Assembly: GCA_037447655.1 (NCBI GenBank)
Contig: JBBHKE010002883.1
Location: 1-54,998, forward strand
From: Zygnema cylindricum
Lineage: Eukaryota; Streptophyta; Zygnematophyceae; Zygnematales; Zygnemataceae
Length of the DNA: 54,998 bases
Direction: 5' to 3'
Below are positions 1 through 11,530 of the stretch, one piece after another. Below the pieces are notes generated by a model that searched no databases, was not told where the DNA came from, and worked only from the letters and a program-made list of their open reading frames with translations. The position numbers were made by a program, and so were the translations under genes. Positions within the stretch are counted from its first letter, which is position 1, and each line of letters starts with the position of its first letter.

Positions 1-2
1 AG

Positions 3-82
<80 letters not shown>
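1..82. repeat. (GA)n microsatellite
   Basis: An almost pure GA dinucleotide run with one AAA interruption. It lies about 40 bp beyond the donor of the last visible raffinose synthase exon, so in the transcript it is a CU-rich stretch just inside an intron. It is cut by the window edge. Confidence 0.95.
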
Positions 83-84
<2 letters not shown>

Positions 85-122
85 CATAAACTTTTAGAAC
101 ATTTGTAAGTAGATTTACAAAC

Positions 123-3100
123 CTGGTCAGTCCTTCGTGCACTCCCTCCACACTAACATCGGTGTAGAAGGCGTCCCAAGTACACCAACCAAAGTAGTCC
201 AACATTCCGGGGAGCTGTCAAATTAACAAAAAAAACCAACAAAACAAATCAAATAATCAGTACGTCGCAAAAACATCCCCATTAAACATAAAATCAGTAC
301 TTGCAAAAATGTCCCCAAAAAAACAAATAATGAGTACTTAGCATATACATCCCCAATAAAACAAATAATTGGTACTTAAACAAGCAACGTGTGAATTATG
401 TGAAACTGAAAATGATAAAGGAACAAAGAATTAGTGCTTAACAAAAATATCTCACAACAAACAAACTAGAAGTACAATTAAAAGTCAACAGGAAACATTA
501 ATTTTTGAAAAAAGATAGTTTTTCAAAGTCGCTATTTTCACCAAAATATTTCCAAGTATTACCCTTAATGAGAATTCTAACATATTAATCCCCAAAACTA
601 AGTTGTTTCTGGGAACACAGTCAATCAGTAATAAAACTATTGTCGTTTCATATTATAATAACGTTAACAAGGAAAACCCTATTATTAATTCATATTACAA
701 TATCTTTACCCAAATTATCGTTTATCGATTGTTTCAAGATGTCGATTTTTAGAAATGTTCAGTAATTGATTAGTCAATATTTTAATACTGAATTTTAATA
801 TCTATTTAATACCATGCATCAAAAAACCTTTAAGGATACACTGCCCCTGACAAATATTATATTAATATAGAAGTAAAATTAATAGTTGTACTAAGAAAGA
901 AAAAAAAAAGATAACACAAAAAGAATAAAAGAGGGAATGTGAAAGTACACCTTCAGGTTATTATTTTTATAGTTTTTGATTATTTAATGTTTATTGTTTC
1001 CCATAACAAAGTCAAAAAAATCCTGGAATTATTAGTTACCTGTTTTTTTTCGCGGCGAAGAAATGACTTAGAATGGTCTTCAATCGCTCTGCAATAAAAA
1101 TAAATAAAAGTAAAATAAAAATGCACATTAAGAAATAATAATAATAATAATAAATAGAAATAAAGATGGGAGCATGTTAACAAATAATCGCTCTACATGA
1201 AAAAATAAATAAACTGGAAAAGAAAAAAAGAAGTTTTGTGTCCATACTGTAAGAGTACAAGAAAACATCATACAGTTCTGTACTTTATATGTACTTTACG
1301 TGTACTTTTTGTCTTCAGGACTTATTTTAAGCGGTGTTAAATTTCTACTTCATTACTTTTTCACTTTATTTGAACTTTCCGGTTCAAATTAAACACGGTT
1401 TAAACTATCTAAAAAAAAAGGAAATTTTTTATTCACTTCGTGAAAAAAAAAATTGCCACTTTTTTGAAATAATCGGGCTGAAGGAAAAAAAAAACATTAA
1501 TCCACCAATCGTGGTTTTTTTAGGAGTTGTTTCACATATTCACCTATTTACTTACCTATTTCTATTTATGTATTCATTTGTTCATTCATTTATTTATTCA
1601 TTTATTTATTCATTTATTACCGAAAAAACAGACCTAACACCCTCGGAGGTGCCTTGGTAGGGGTCGGTCAGAGAAGGGGGGAGAGGGGGGAGGAGGAGGC
1701 GGCATGAAAGGGAAAAAAACAAAGTGGAAAAATACCAATGAGAGAGAGGAGAAGGAATGGTCGGGAAGACAGGAATCTCGGAGAAGTGGTCATGGAAGCG
1801 TCAGTTCGCCAGACAAAAACTAAAATAACCCAAGAAATTAAAAATCCCCATTAGAATAGTAATACCCATTAAAAATACCTATTAGAAAATAAAAATAGCC
1901 ATCGAAGATTTAGTGAAACGCATCAAAAATACACATTAGAAGATAAAAAAACCCGTCGGAAGTTAGTAATACCCATTAAAAATACCATTAAAAGATAAAA
2001 ATAAGAGGGGGAGAGAGGGAGAGGGGGAGAGGACAGCCCATTATCACTCTAATTCGAGTGTTGTTAATGGAATGAAGTAGTAACTTTAATACCAATAGGT
2101 GGTTGTATAGTACACCGTGTGTCGCTATCTTCAATTAAAACATTTTTTCTGTACACGTCTCATTTTTGATTGGAGACCACCAATCGGTGTCCAATTGAAA
2201 GGTGAGAAACCTGCCTTTCAATTGCAACCGTCGGATTAACAATCCGACAAGTGTGCACAGAGAAAAAACATTAACACTAATAGCAATACACGGTGTACAC
2301 TGCACATTTCTATTGGTGTAAAGAAATTATTAGCATTTAAGCGATATTAGGATCAAAAAACCTAATTGGGTATACAGAAACGCGGCAAATTTAGTCTACT
2401 CCAGTAAATAGTGCTACTAACAGTAAATAGTACTACTATTTTATGATTTTCGACCCAAAAAAAGTCGCGACCAAGTTATTGTTGTTACCTCTAGTAATGA
2501 TAGGTGTGTACAGTAGACTGCCCATTTCTATTAGAGGTAAGAAATTATTAGTGTAAATGGGAAATTAGTAGTGATGATATTGATTTAGAGTAAGGACTCA
2601 TAACCAGTTTCAATTCACTCCCTCAAAGAATGTTATTAACACTATTTTATGGTTTAAAGAAAAGTCAAAAAAGATCTCGACTGAATTAGTGTTACTAACA
2701 CTAATAAAGATGGGCAGTGTACCGGATTGTACACATTACGATGATTTTAGAGTTAGTTAATTAATAATCAATTTTAATTTAGTGTATATTAGTGAATTTA
2801 TTTTAGTGAATTTCTAGCGAATTGTTAATTGGTGAATTAGATTACTGAATTATTAGTGGATACTGGTGAATTATCATAGTGAACAATTGTTGAATGATTA
2901 GTAAACTTTTAAAAGATTATCTATAAAAAATGTGAGCTATCAATGAAATATTTAAGTGTTAACACTTTCTTATAATCAACTACAACAAATTATGTTTTAT
3001 CATGTGGCTCCTCCTCATGGGCCACTTAACTATAATAGCGTTATTAACACTAATTTATGATTTTGAGTCGAAAAAACACTCACTTAAAGTAGAGTGGATG

Positions 3101-5231
3101 AACTCTAATAGGGATGAAATGTGCAGGTTAATCTATTCGCAGCAATTATTAATCGTTCCACAAAAAATATTATTTTTTTCAAACAAAATGTTATTTTTTT
3201 ATAAAATATTTACCACTTTCTGCAAGCAGAAGTTATGAATCAGTTCTCAATTATGATATTTGCGAAAAAAAATATGAATTTGTCGCAAAATTTAAAACAA
3301 TTTATCTGACAGATCCGCAGAGAAAGGGAAGAAACAGTTTGTAAAAAATAAAGCAATTTGTAAAAAAGAAAAGATTTTGTCCAATAATTCTTACCACTTT
3401 CTGCACACATAAGGAGCTCATCGTTATTGTTTCCTTGCAACGAAGCTCTAAAAGAAACGAATTATTAAACTATTGGTAAAATAATAATAACAATCTGTCC
3501 GTAAAATAATAACAATCTATTCACCAAAACGATATAATCTATTCGCAAAAAAAGTAATAATCTATTGGCAAAATACAGGCTTTTTATGAGAATTCTTACC
3601 ACTTTCTGCACGCATAAGGAGCTCATCTTTATCATTTCCTTGCAACGAAGCTCTAAAAGAACTGAATTATAAAACTATTCATAAACTAATAAAACAATAT
3701 ATTCGTAAAATAATACTAATATATTGGCAAAAAACAAAGATTTTGTACACACATAAGACGTTATCGTTTCCTTGCAACAAAGTCCTAAAAAAACCGAATT
3801 ATAAAACCATACGTAAAATAATAGTAATCTATACTCAAAAAAGTAATAATCTATTCGCAAAAAACAGAGGTTTTGTATTCGAATTCTTACCAATTTCTGC
3901 ACACATAAGGAGCTCGTATTTTATTGCTTAACGAAACTCTAAAAGAACTGAATTATTAGACTATTTGTAAAATAATCATTATCTATTGGTAAAAAAGAAA
4001 GGTTTTTCATTCGAATTCTTACCACTTTCTGCACACATTAGTAGCTCATCTTTATCGTTTCCTTGCAATGAAGTCCTAAAAGAACCGTCCAATAAGGGAA
4101 GAAAGACAATATATGTAATATCTGTATGTCCTCCACAGGCATCCAAACTATTTTCGATGGGCTTTTCGTTTCGACTCTCGAGTAAAAGAAATTGAGTCTC
4201 GACGGGAATCTCTTCTCCTCGGTTTCCAACTTTTTGAGTCATCCACCATAATTTGAACCGAAAACACGAAAGAAACCGATGGCCCCTGTGAGACAAAGGA
4301 GGAGAGGATGAGGAAGGGAGAGGAGAGGGAAGGGGGGAGGAGAGAAGAGATAATAGACAGACCGTGTGGAAAAAGACAGACCGTAGATTTACATCCTTAC
4401 CAACATTCAAAAAAATCAATGACCTCCATATAACACAATAAGGAAAAGAGTGAGGAGAGAGGAGGGAGGGAAGAGAAGAGAGGAGAGAAGAGAGTAGAGA
4501 GAGGACAGAAGAGGCAAAAGAGAGACCGTATGGAAATCTAACCGTAAATTTACATCCATACCACCATTTTACATCCAAAACTTTCCATAAATATTTAAAA
4601 ACCCAGACTATTTACATGCACATTTTATTTTATAACCATTTCACAGCTTTATACATTAAAAAAAAAAAATGAAAAAACCAACAGAGACAGATAAGTTTAC
4701 AAAAAGGCAAATAAGACGTACGGTATAATTTTAACAACAAAACGATAAAAAGACTGAACCGTAAATTCAACAAAAAAAAACAGCACAAACAAACAGATAA
4801 AATATTTTTAGTAAAATTTAATTAAACGCAAAAGGTTAATGTAAGCTTCTCGCCCCAATTGTATACGGAAATTTTAAAAAAGTTAAAAGTTTCTCTTCCC
4901 AGTTGTACACAAAACTTTAAAAATTGTTTAAGTTCCTCACCGCAATTGTACCCAAAACTAAAAAAAAAGGCTACAGTAAGTTTCTCACCCCAACTGTACC
5001 GAAAACTTAAAACATAAAAGGGTTAAAATGAGTTTCTCACCTCAATTGGCCAAACGAAAAAAGATGTCGATTATTAGGATTTACCGATTTACCCCCAAGA
5101 AAAACCCCTTTTTTACTTTCCGGACCCATATCCTGAGTGAGAGTCACATTGGAGGGAATATTCGAAAGGAGAGCCACCCCGTTGACCAACAAATTGCCGT
5201 CCTGGAGCTTGATGACGTCAGCGGTTCCCAT
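123..5231 (-). CDS. Raffinose synthase / seed imbibition-like protein (GH36), 5' part
   Basis: Partial gene; the 3' part lies beyond the left edge. Located exons (5' to 3'): 5231-5041, 4285-4023, 1088-1040, 214-123, all with GT-AG borders. Exon 1 starts at the only in-frame ATG (5231) and encodes a beta-sandwich start ([12 protein letters not shown]). Exon 2 carries [21 protein letters not shown] and [11 protein letters not shown], hallmarks of plant raffinose synthases. Exon 4 gives [14 protein letters not shown] and exon 5 [20 protein letters not shown], the start of the GH36 barrel. The family moves galactose from galactinol to sucrose or hydrolyses alpha-galactosides, usually in cytosol or plastid. 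A short exon expected between 4023 and 1088 (usual consensus VHAG-NPF) was not found, although the phases require one. The reading frame stays open upstream to 5570 without an ATG, so an N-terminal extension by splicing is possible. Synthase versus SIP/alkaline galactosidase cannot be decided without the catalytic half. Confidence 0.9.
2111..2297. mobile_element. Stowaway-like MITE (TA target, CACCGTG family)
   Basis: A 187-bp element in a raffinose synthase intron. Its ends are imperfect inverted repeats about 45 bp long, starting TACACCGTGT and ending ACACGGTGTA, each bounded by TA. It has no coding capacity. Flanking sequence is itself partly palindromic (ACCAATAG on the left, CTATTGGT on the right), so it seems to have landed in an older inverted-repeat element. 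Confidence 0.75.
3211..4085 (-). repeat. Tandem copies of raffinose synthase exon 2 tail plus donor site
   Basis: The last ~60 nt of exon 2 (4085-4023) with its GT donor and adjoining intron recur downstream in the same intron. Donor-bearing copies start at about 3890, 3599, 3394 and 3213, with a decayed copy near 3737. The copies near 3660-3600 and 3450-3395 still translate to peptides like [12 protein letters not shown] followed by AESG and the donor. Their FRAS reading is closer to the plant consensus than FRTS in exon 2 itself. The intervening intron holds smaller AT-rich subrepeats. Confidence 0.85.
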
Positions 5232-5995
5232 GGTGATGTCAGCAACTGCAGGGTTTTCGAAAATATCCTCTTTTTCGCTTTCGGTTTTTGTCAGCAGAGG
5301 AGATGAGAGAGAAGAGGAAGGGGGTGGAGGGAAGGACGGCAGTTTTCGAGGTTTGGTGTTGAAACAGGAAGGCAGAGGGGTAGGAGGAAGGGAAGGAGGC
5401 AAAGGAGAGAGAAAATTTTGAGGAGAGAGAGGATTTGGAGAGGGAGAGGAACAGAGAGTGGGAAATGACTGAAAGGAATGATAAGTTAAAGAAGAAGATG
5501 ATGTTTCTTGAGTGTGTAGTGAAAAAGGAGAGGAGGATTTTAAAAACTGGTTGGAGTGCTTTTCTTGGAGTCAGGTGGATCAAAGTCCGGGTCATCGCTC
5601 TCGTATTGCTTTGCGTTTCAGTTCGGAACGGGACGGAGGATGGAGGGTCAGGATGAAAAGTTCGTGATCGGATCAATCAAAGTCAAACAAAGAAAATAAA
5701 GAAAGGGAGAAAAGCAAAACAACACGATAGATAAAAGGATGAAAGGATAGACATACATCCAGAAAAACTGGCGAGTTCACAAAAAGAAAATCAACAAAAC
5801 GAGAGAGAGATAAGAGGGAAAAAAAAATGAGATTAAACTGAAAAAAAAAAAAAAACTGGAAAAAAGATAAATTAAAGCAAACGATATAAATTAGAGAAAT
5901 GATAGAAATGATAAAAATGATAGAATGATAGAGCGGAAAGTACGGACGGACCTTCACAAGAAGTGGCAAAACTGGCAATCAGATTATTCCTCGGA
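5232..5995 (-). other. Leader / proximal upstream region of raffinose synthase
   Basis: On the gene's strand, 5232-5680 is strongly pyrimidine-rich (TCT/CTC/CTT runs), typical of a plant 5' leader. Several frames stay open here and give Ser/Leu/Phe-rich translations, but none shows a recognisable domain. Two upstream ATGs in another frame could be uORFs or lie in an unspliced first exon. From 5680 to 5995 the sequence is A-rich and no feature was identified. Confidence 0.4.
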
Positions 5996-6560
5996 TTGCA
6001 ATGTTGCACAGCCTTGCAATAATCTGCAGCTCCTGCAACGGCTGTAGCAGTACTGCTGTGCAATCTCTGCAGGGACTGAATATACATACTCCTTTGCTAC
6101 AGCCGACGGACTCCCTTTGCTACAGCCGACGGACTCCCTTTGCTACAGCCGACGGGCTATACTACAGTACTGTACTGAAAGTTTTCCGCGGGCTACAGCT
6201 TCAAAAGATTTTACTGGCTACAACATTTGAGCATTTAACATTTGTAATCGGCTTGGCAATGCTGCAAAGCGTTGCAATAATCTGCAGCTTCTGCAACGGC
6301 TGTAGCAGTACAGTTCAGTACTATACTGCTATTCAATCTCTGCAGGAACTAAATAAGTGAATATACATACTCCGTGCTACAGCCGACGGATTCCCTGCTG
6401 CAGCCGACGGACTCCCTGCTGCAGCCGACGGACTCCCTGCTGTAGCCGACGGATTTCCTGTGCTACAGCCGACGGGTTTACTACAGTACTGTACTGAAAG
6501 GTTTCTGCAGGCTACAACTTCAAAAGTTTTTACTGGCTACAATATTTGAACATTTAACAT
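5996..6560. repeat. ~280-bp tandem duplication containing a 21-23-bp minisatellite
   Basis: Two head-to-tail copies (about 5996-6250 and 6254-6560) share TTGCAATAATCTGCAGCT, CAACGGCTGTAGCAGTAC, ACTACAGTACTGTACTGAAA and TTGAAC/GCATTTAACATTTGTAAT. Each contains a minisatellite with unit near TGCTACAGCCGACGGACTCCC: three units in the first copy, five in the second. It lies 0.77-1.33 kb upstream of the raffinose synthase start codon. Confidence 0.85.
6102..6473. promoter_or_regulatory. Array of eight DRE/CRT core motifs (GCCGAC)
   Basis: GCCGAC occurs at 6102, 6125, 6148, 6382, 6403, 6424, 6445 and 6468, always on the plus strand. Spacing is 21 bp (about two helical turns) or 23 bp. RCCGAC is the established core bound by DREB/CBF AP2 factors in land plants, and raffinose-pathway genes are classic cold and drought targets. 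The array is 871-1242 bp upstream of the start codon. A G-box-like CACGTG lies at 6688. Regulation is inferred; the motif could simply have been multiplied by minisatellite growth. Confidence 0.5.
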
Positions 6561-7919
6561 TTGTAATTTAAAATTTTGTATACCCGGTGTGGCGACTGGT
6601 GGAGCCTTGTAAGTTGTAACTTGTAACCTACTAGATCCAACCTACTTACTAATGATTACCGTTGATATTTTTATCGGCCGTTGGAATCACGTGCCGTCGT
6701 GTACAACTGCCGATTATTGATCGGACGGTTGCGATGGAAGATTCAGAATTCTTAACGTCGATTTAGGAGTCGGTAGGTAAACGAAAATTGGACAAGTGTG
6801 CACGGTAAAAAAAATGACGAAAAGGTCATCAGCGCTAATAAAGATACGCGCGGTTACCACTTTTATAGTTTAATTGTACGCTTTATAAGGGCAGTACTGT
6901 ACTGTACTGTACACCGCCAATCGCTATTAGCGTGTAGGTTTCATTAGCGTATACAAATAATTACCGTGGTGTACGCTATTTAAGAATTTGAAAATTTTGG
7001 AAAAAATCATACATTCTAATTGTTTGATTATGGTAATTTGGATGACTGCCACCCTAAATTTCAGCCACGTCATAGAAATAAGCAATCCACGCCTCTTTAC
7101 AAGAGCAATGTTACAAGAGAATTATTAAGCTCCGTCGGATCCAATTTCTAAAGGTTCTGATCGAGTCGCTTATGACCGTCAGATTGGATATAGCACAATT
7201 GTGAGGTTGAAGTTGATGACCTGGAGCAAGGATTTGGTAGCGTGGCATGGCAGGTGGAGCCTGACCATAATTGACGTGTCTATCGGTGTAAAAGATCTTC
7301 ACCACGTGGTAAGTGCAAAGTTTTTGGATTTGAAGGATAACGACTTGTTCAAATCATTAGTCGACATTTGCTGTCAAACACGCAATATCGTGTCCTCGTG
7401 CAGGAGATCCGTACTCACCAAAGATATTCTGCTTTCTGAGCTCCAATGCGGCGGGAGCTTGTTTCGTAATAAAGATTCGATTCGGCTCTGCACCTTAAAC
7501 TGCTGTGACCGTACAGTACTGTAGTGTACAGCAGAACTGCAGTGTACTGAGCGCCGTGATTAGCACACAGTAAAATAGGGGAAGTTCCAAATATAGCGTG
7601 AAGGTAGTCAAAAGAAAGTATTTTTCGAAGTCCTTTCCTCCTGTACGAGAATGAAATCGTTTAATTCGCACTTTGCGCACTAATCGTGTCCGCCAGATTC
7701 GGCCGACTCCCTCATTTTGTTTTTTGTCTGTTTCTCTCTCGTCTTTTCTTCAAATTACCCGTACGAGCAGTCAAACGAGAGTGTTTTTATAGGCCATTCC
7801 CATTCGTACCTGTTTTCTCCGCATTGCAAAACATTTTTATTAGCAATTCGTTTCTTTTATAAACTTTTTGACACGAGTAGAAAATAAACACGCCTACATG
7901 AAATTTCAGTTGACAATTT
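6561..7919. other. Intergenic, no gene found
   Basis: No convincing coding sequence. 6780-6850 resembles a decayed internal/right part of the CACCGTG MITE family. Short CTGTACTGTACTGTAC runs occur near 6890-6910 and 7510-7545. Open frames around 7111-7524 show no recognisable domain and overlap on both strands. Confidence 0.5.
6910..7010 (+). mobile_element. Truncated left end of TA-target MITE
   Basis: TACACCGCCAATCGCTATTAGCG followed by the subterminal GTGTACGCTATTTAAG matches the left ends at 22520 and 41791. No matching right TIR was found downstream, so it looks like a solo end. Confidence 0.6.
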
Positions 7920-8686
7920 GGATATTTCCCCATGTACTTGTAACTTAGCAAAACTTATTTTGTATTTTAGAGCAGATCCTTTGGATCCGGTTTGTAACCC
8001 TATGTGTAACAACGAAATTGTTATTTAAAGATGTGACGATTGTATACGTCGACAATGTCCGTGACGGTTGTCACCATCTACAATCTATGATGATGCACGT
8101 TATATTTTGTAATTGCTTGTGACGTCGCATGTCTTACCGTGACACTGTAGACATATCGCCTTCCAGTGTCGTTTCATGGTTGAAGAAGATGCAATTTGCC
8201 TTTGCGTCTCCTATCCGATCGACATGAAATGGCATCGGAATTCTAAGATCCCTGCAAAAAAAAATCCGTACCGGAAGTAACGGACAAAACAAAACAAATT
8301 GTGTACTTTTCCTCGTCGTACTAAACACAAAAAAACAGACAAAACATAGCGAAATCGTGTACTTTTCCTCGTCGCTTGAAATCGTTTAAAAGTTTTGAAA
8401 GATTTCAGCTTGTGCGAATTAAGTTCTTATTTGTTTAGCGGGGATACTTTAATTCAAAACACATTCCCAATGTGTTTTAAATAAAAGTTTGAAGATGACT
8501 TTTCTTGACGTGGTCGTGGGTCGAAAAACACAAGACGACAACATGTAGTACATTCTAAGTTCGACGATGGCGCAAAATGTACTTCTACTTTTTTCAATTT
8601 CTTTGTACGGTTGTTGCTTTATGGCGCTAAGTTTTACATGAAAACGACAGGAAAAAACCCTTACTTTGGCACATGGTGACATACCC
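7920..8686. mobile_element. PIF/Harbinger-like non-autonomous element, type B copy
   Basis: The left end GGATATTTCCCCATG and right end CATGGTGACATACCC are inverted repeats. Internal sequence (CTTGTAACTTAGC, GGATCCGGTTTG, TGTGACGTCGCATGTCTTA) matches the element at 50358-51141 over its whole length. Target duplication is decayed (TTT/TAA). No transposase frame. Confidence 0.75.
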
Positions 8687-8880
8687 TAATACATTTCCCT
8701 TCGAAAATTTTGTTGCTTGCGAAAAAAAAAAAACGGGATGCATGTGGATTTTTATAAACCGCCATGCATTCGCAACTTTGTGCGAAGGGTTCCCGCGGTT
8801 GCCGTACAGTTTTGTTTTTTAAAATGGACAAGTGACAAAAGTTGTGGACGTAAAAAAAAAATGTCCCTTTGAACTTCTTA

Positions 8881-9824
8881 GGCTGTGTGCCCATGTGTTC
8901 AATGGTTTTTTCCCGTCTTTTCCAAAGAAAATGAGACTTGCAACGAGAAAATCTTAAACTGTACGAAAAATGGGCAAAAACCAAAGGACATTTCGCGTCT
9001 TTTCGGAACTTCGAGCGTACTCCAATTTGGCGTTATTATCATTTAGACCCACTTCCAATTCATTTCAACACTTGTACTGAAATAAACTCGCGAGGTGATT
9101 GTAATAGAAGTAATAGCCAATTGAAAAATAGAAAAACGGTATTGCACATGTGAAACGTCTTCAAAACAATTTTCACGAGGGAGAGTACACGCTAATTTTT
9201 TACGTGCTCGTCGCGCGCATATACGTACAAAAATGACAGGCATGTACGGAAAAAAAATTCATTGAGGTCTTGGACCTCCACTTTCATTCATGGGTCCTTT
9301 GCAAAATTTTACGTCGTCCTCATCTCTCCCCCTCTTTCTCACTCGACCTCTCCTCTTTCTCTCTTCTCTAAATGAAATGCAGCAATAATAGTATCAAATC
9401 AAAGATATTTTTTTTTCTTTTTTTTAATATTTTTGGTCATAGTTTGATGGCATATCGAATGATGAAAGATAAGAAAAAGAAATCGGGAAGCCATGGCGGA
9501 AAGTTTACGGACTAATAACGTCACAAGGTAGCATGACTTCGCTATGTCACAAAACCCTAAACATCTACAATTGTCACAAAAACCTCGACGTCTACAACCG
9601 TCGCCGTTTTTGTAGACGTCACGAATTTTAGGAAGTTCCGTAGACGTCTACATTTTGTTTCGTACTCCGTCGCACATTTTGTAGATGTCTACAAATGTAG
9701 CATATTTAAAGTACAAAAGGCCCAAGTAACGATTGACATAGGAACATTTTGAAAAGTACACCGGAAAATCTGCGCTAAAATCCAAAGTAACATTCTAAAG
9801 TTTCAGATGCATGGTCACACGGCC
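8881..9824. mobile_element. PIF/Harbinger-like non-autonomous element, type A/D copy
   Basis: A 944-bp element with terminal inverted repeats GGCTGTGTGCCCATG and CATGGTCACACGGCC, flanked by a perfect TTA duplication (8878-8880 and 9825-9827). The middle shares TTCATTCATGGGTCCTTTGC and the CT-rich block with the elements at 49409 and 52103. GTAGACGTCTAC-like motifs repeat near the right end. No transposase frame. Confidence 0.85.
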
Positions 9825-9827
9825 TTA

Positions 9828-10234
9828 ACGTGTGGCAATTGGAAGAATTTTACTAAACCTGGTAAGAAATATACGAAATTATTAGGTTCCATGTACGACA
9901 ATGTTCAATTGTTATGAAAATGCAAACAATTGTACGGACTAATCTATTGTTTGATAGAGATATTTGTGTTTGACAATAAAGATTTCATTGTAAGTTCAAA
10001 ATGTGATTGAAACGGAAAGTTCTTCACTACCATTAAAAAAAAAACTGCAAGATATATTAAAATGCACGATGGTAAACCATCTAAGTCCGGGGGTACAAAA
10101 GGGGTGGCATGGCCGAAACTGAATTACTACCAGCAAGGGAATAAAATAACAGCACAACAAAAACAAAAACCACGCCATACATGAACTCTAAGAGACAAAT
10201 TGAGCCGTTGGCCTAAAATCTAAACACATCCACA
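9828..10234. other. Intergenic, no gene found
   Basis: AT-rich sequence between a transposon and a LINE remnant. Nothing recognisable. Confidence 0.5.
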
Positions 10235-10699
10235 CTAAAGGTTGCAACGACAAATATCATCAATATGCAACAGGTGGCGTGGAGGTGAATCTCGCAATCC
10301 ACGACCGTCGGTCACCACCGTGCTTTGTCGGATAAGGGTCAACAATGGAGACCGTTGAAGCGAGACAGAGATATGTTGACGGTAAAAAGTAGACATGAGA
10401 GTTGGGGAAGGGCTACCATGTCCCCTAACTTCAAAAGTTCGCCAACCGCAATCACAAATGAAGCTGTTGAACGACGAGTCCAAGGTCTCAAATATCTCCA
10501 CGACAATTGGTATGAAATTGTCGGGTGGGACTGGGTGAGCGTAATCGCGTTTTTTAGAGGCCGATGTATTATGAGCCCCAACATGAGTATGTAATGCCAA
10601 ACGCTTGGAAACATGGGATCTCGTAGGGTCAGTGAGAACCACATTTCTTTTACAACATGGCTGTACACAGTTTATTAAATTATGGTTAGTAATGCACAT
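10235..10699 (-). mobile_element. LINE-type retrotransposon remnant, C-terminal end
   Basis: An open frame whose product (VVLTDPTRSHVSK, then KKRDYAHPVPPDNFIPIVVEIF) aligns along its length with the product of 48628-48185 (VVLTDPTGTHISS, KERDYAHRDPADQFVPFAAKIF). This is the C-terminal tail seen after the zinc-knuckle region in many algal and plant retroelement proteins. Upstream RT and endonuclease parts are absent, so it is 5'-truncated. Function as a host gene is unlikely. Confidence 0.65.
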
Positions 10700-11311
10700 T
10701 TTAGTGGTAAGAAACGTTAGAACGGCATAGAGTACTTAAAATACTTTAATTCCACAATGTGAAAAGGGGGACACATCACAATCTTTAAAACCAACCAATT
10801 AAATATTGTGGTTACCAACGTCATTGGTTGTAGAAGAAATAGTGCAATAAAGTGAATAAGACTAGGCTTTTGGGACGTAGAGAATAACTTAAGGGGGGTG
10901 CTCTTACTGGCTGGCGCTTCTATAAAACATACGGGGAGGAAGAGGGAGAAGAGGGAGAGGGACAATGAGTAGGAGAGTGGGAGGGAGACGAAGATCATAC
11001 TGATTGTTGCAATGAATAGAACGCCCATGTTCTTCACAGAAAGGCTAATGAATTAACAAATATAGAGTAAGTGTATACAATTGTTCATATTCTAAATAAG
11101 TTGAAAGGAAAGTGAGAAATTTGACCATATACTCGATTAAAATTTATGTTCAAATAGATTTGTAAATATAGCACCATCCTAATCTAGTAAGGATATCGGT
11201 GCATGTGTGTAATATGAAGTATTGTATAACCGGGGTATGTAATATAAAGTGGATGTTATTTAATGTTAAGATATGTAGGGAAAGAACGCCTCACATTATA
11301 CAAACTCTAAC
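10700..11311. other. Intergenic, no gene found
   Basis: AT-rich sequence between the LINE remnant and a MITE. A short purine-rich patch lies at 10930-10990. No coding signal. Confidence 0.5.
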
Positions 11312-11530
11312 TACACCGTGAATCGTAATTAGCGTTAACAATTTGTTTGCCACTGAAAACATCTTTTCTCCTAAAACATTTGTCCAATTTCCAATTTAAG
11401 ACCACAATTCGTAAGCTGAGAATATTACCTTTCAATCGCAACCGTCAGATCCACAATTCGACGTGTGTACGGAGAAAAGATGTTTTAAGAGACGAAAAAA
11501 ACATTAACGCTAAATACGATTCACGGTGTA
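11312..11530. mobile_element. Stowaway-like MITE (TA target, CACCGTG family)
   Basis: A 219-bp element bounded by TA. The left TACACCGTGAATCGTAATTAG and right CTAAATACGATTCACGGTGTA are inverted repeats extending about 27 bp. An internal ACATCTTTTCTCC/GGAGAAAAGATGT pair adds a second stem. It lacks coding capacity. Confidence 0.85.

Noticed and set aside
3979-4578. 199-codon minus-strand frame as a single gene
   Set aside because: Only 4285-4023 is coding; the rest is pyrimidine-rich intron that happens to stay open and precedes a clear acceptor.
5239-5676. 145-codon frame at the 5' end of raffinose synthase as a transit peptide
   Set aside because: It is in a different frame from exon 1 and consists of CT-rich leader translated to Ser/Leu/Phe; no splice site linking it in frame could be supported.
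8881-9824. hAT superfamily assignment for the large TIR elements
   Set aside because: hAT elements make 8-bp duplications; four copies here show clear 3-bp TTA or TCA duplications.
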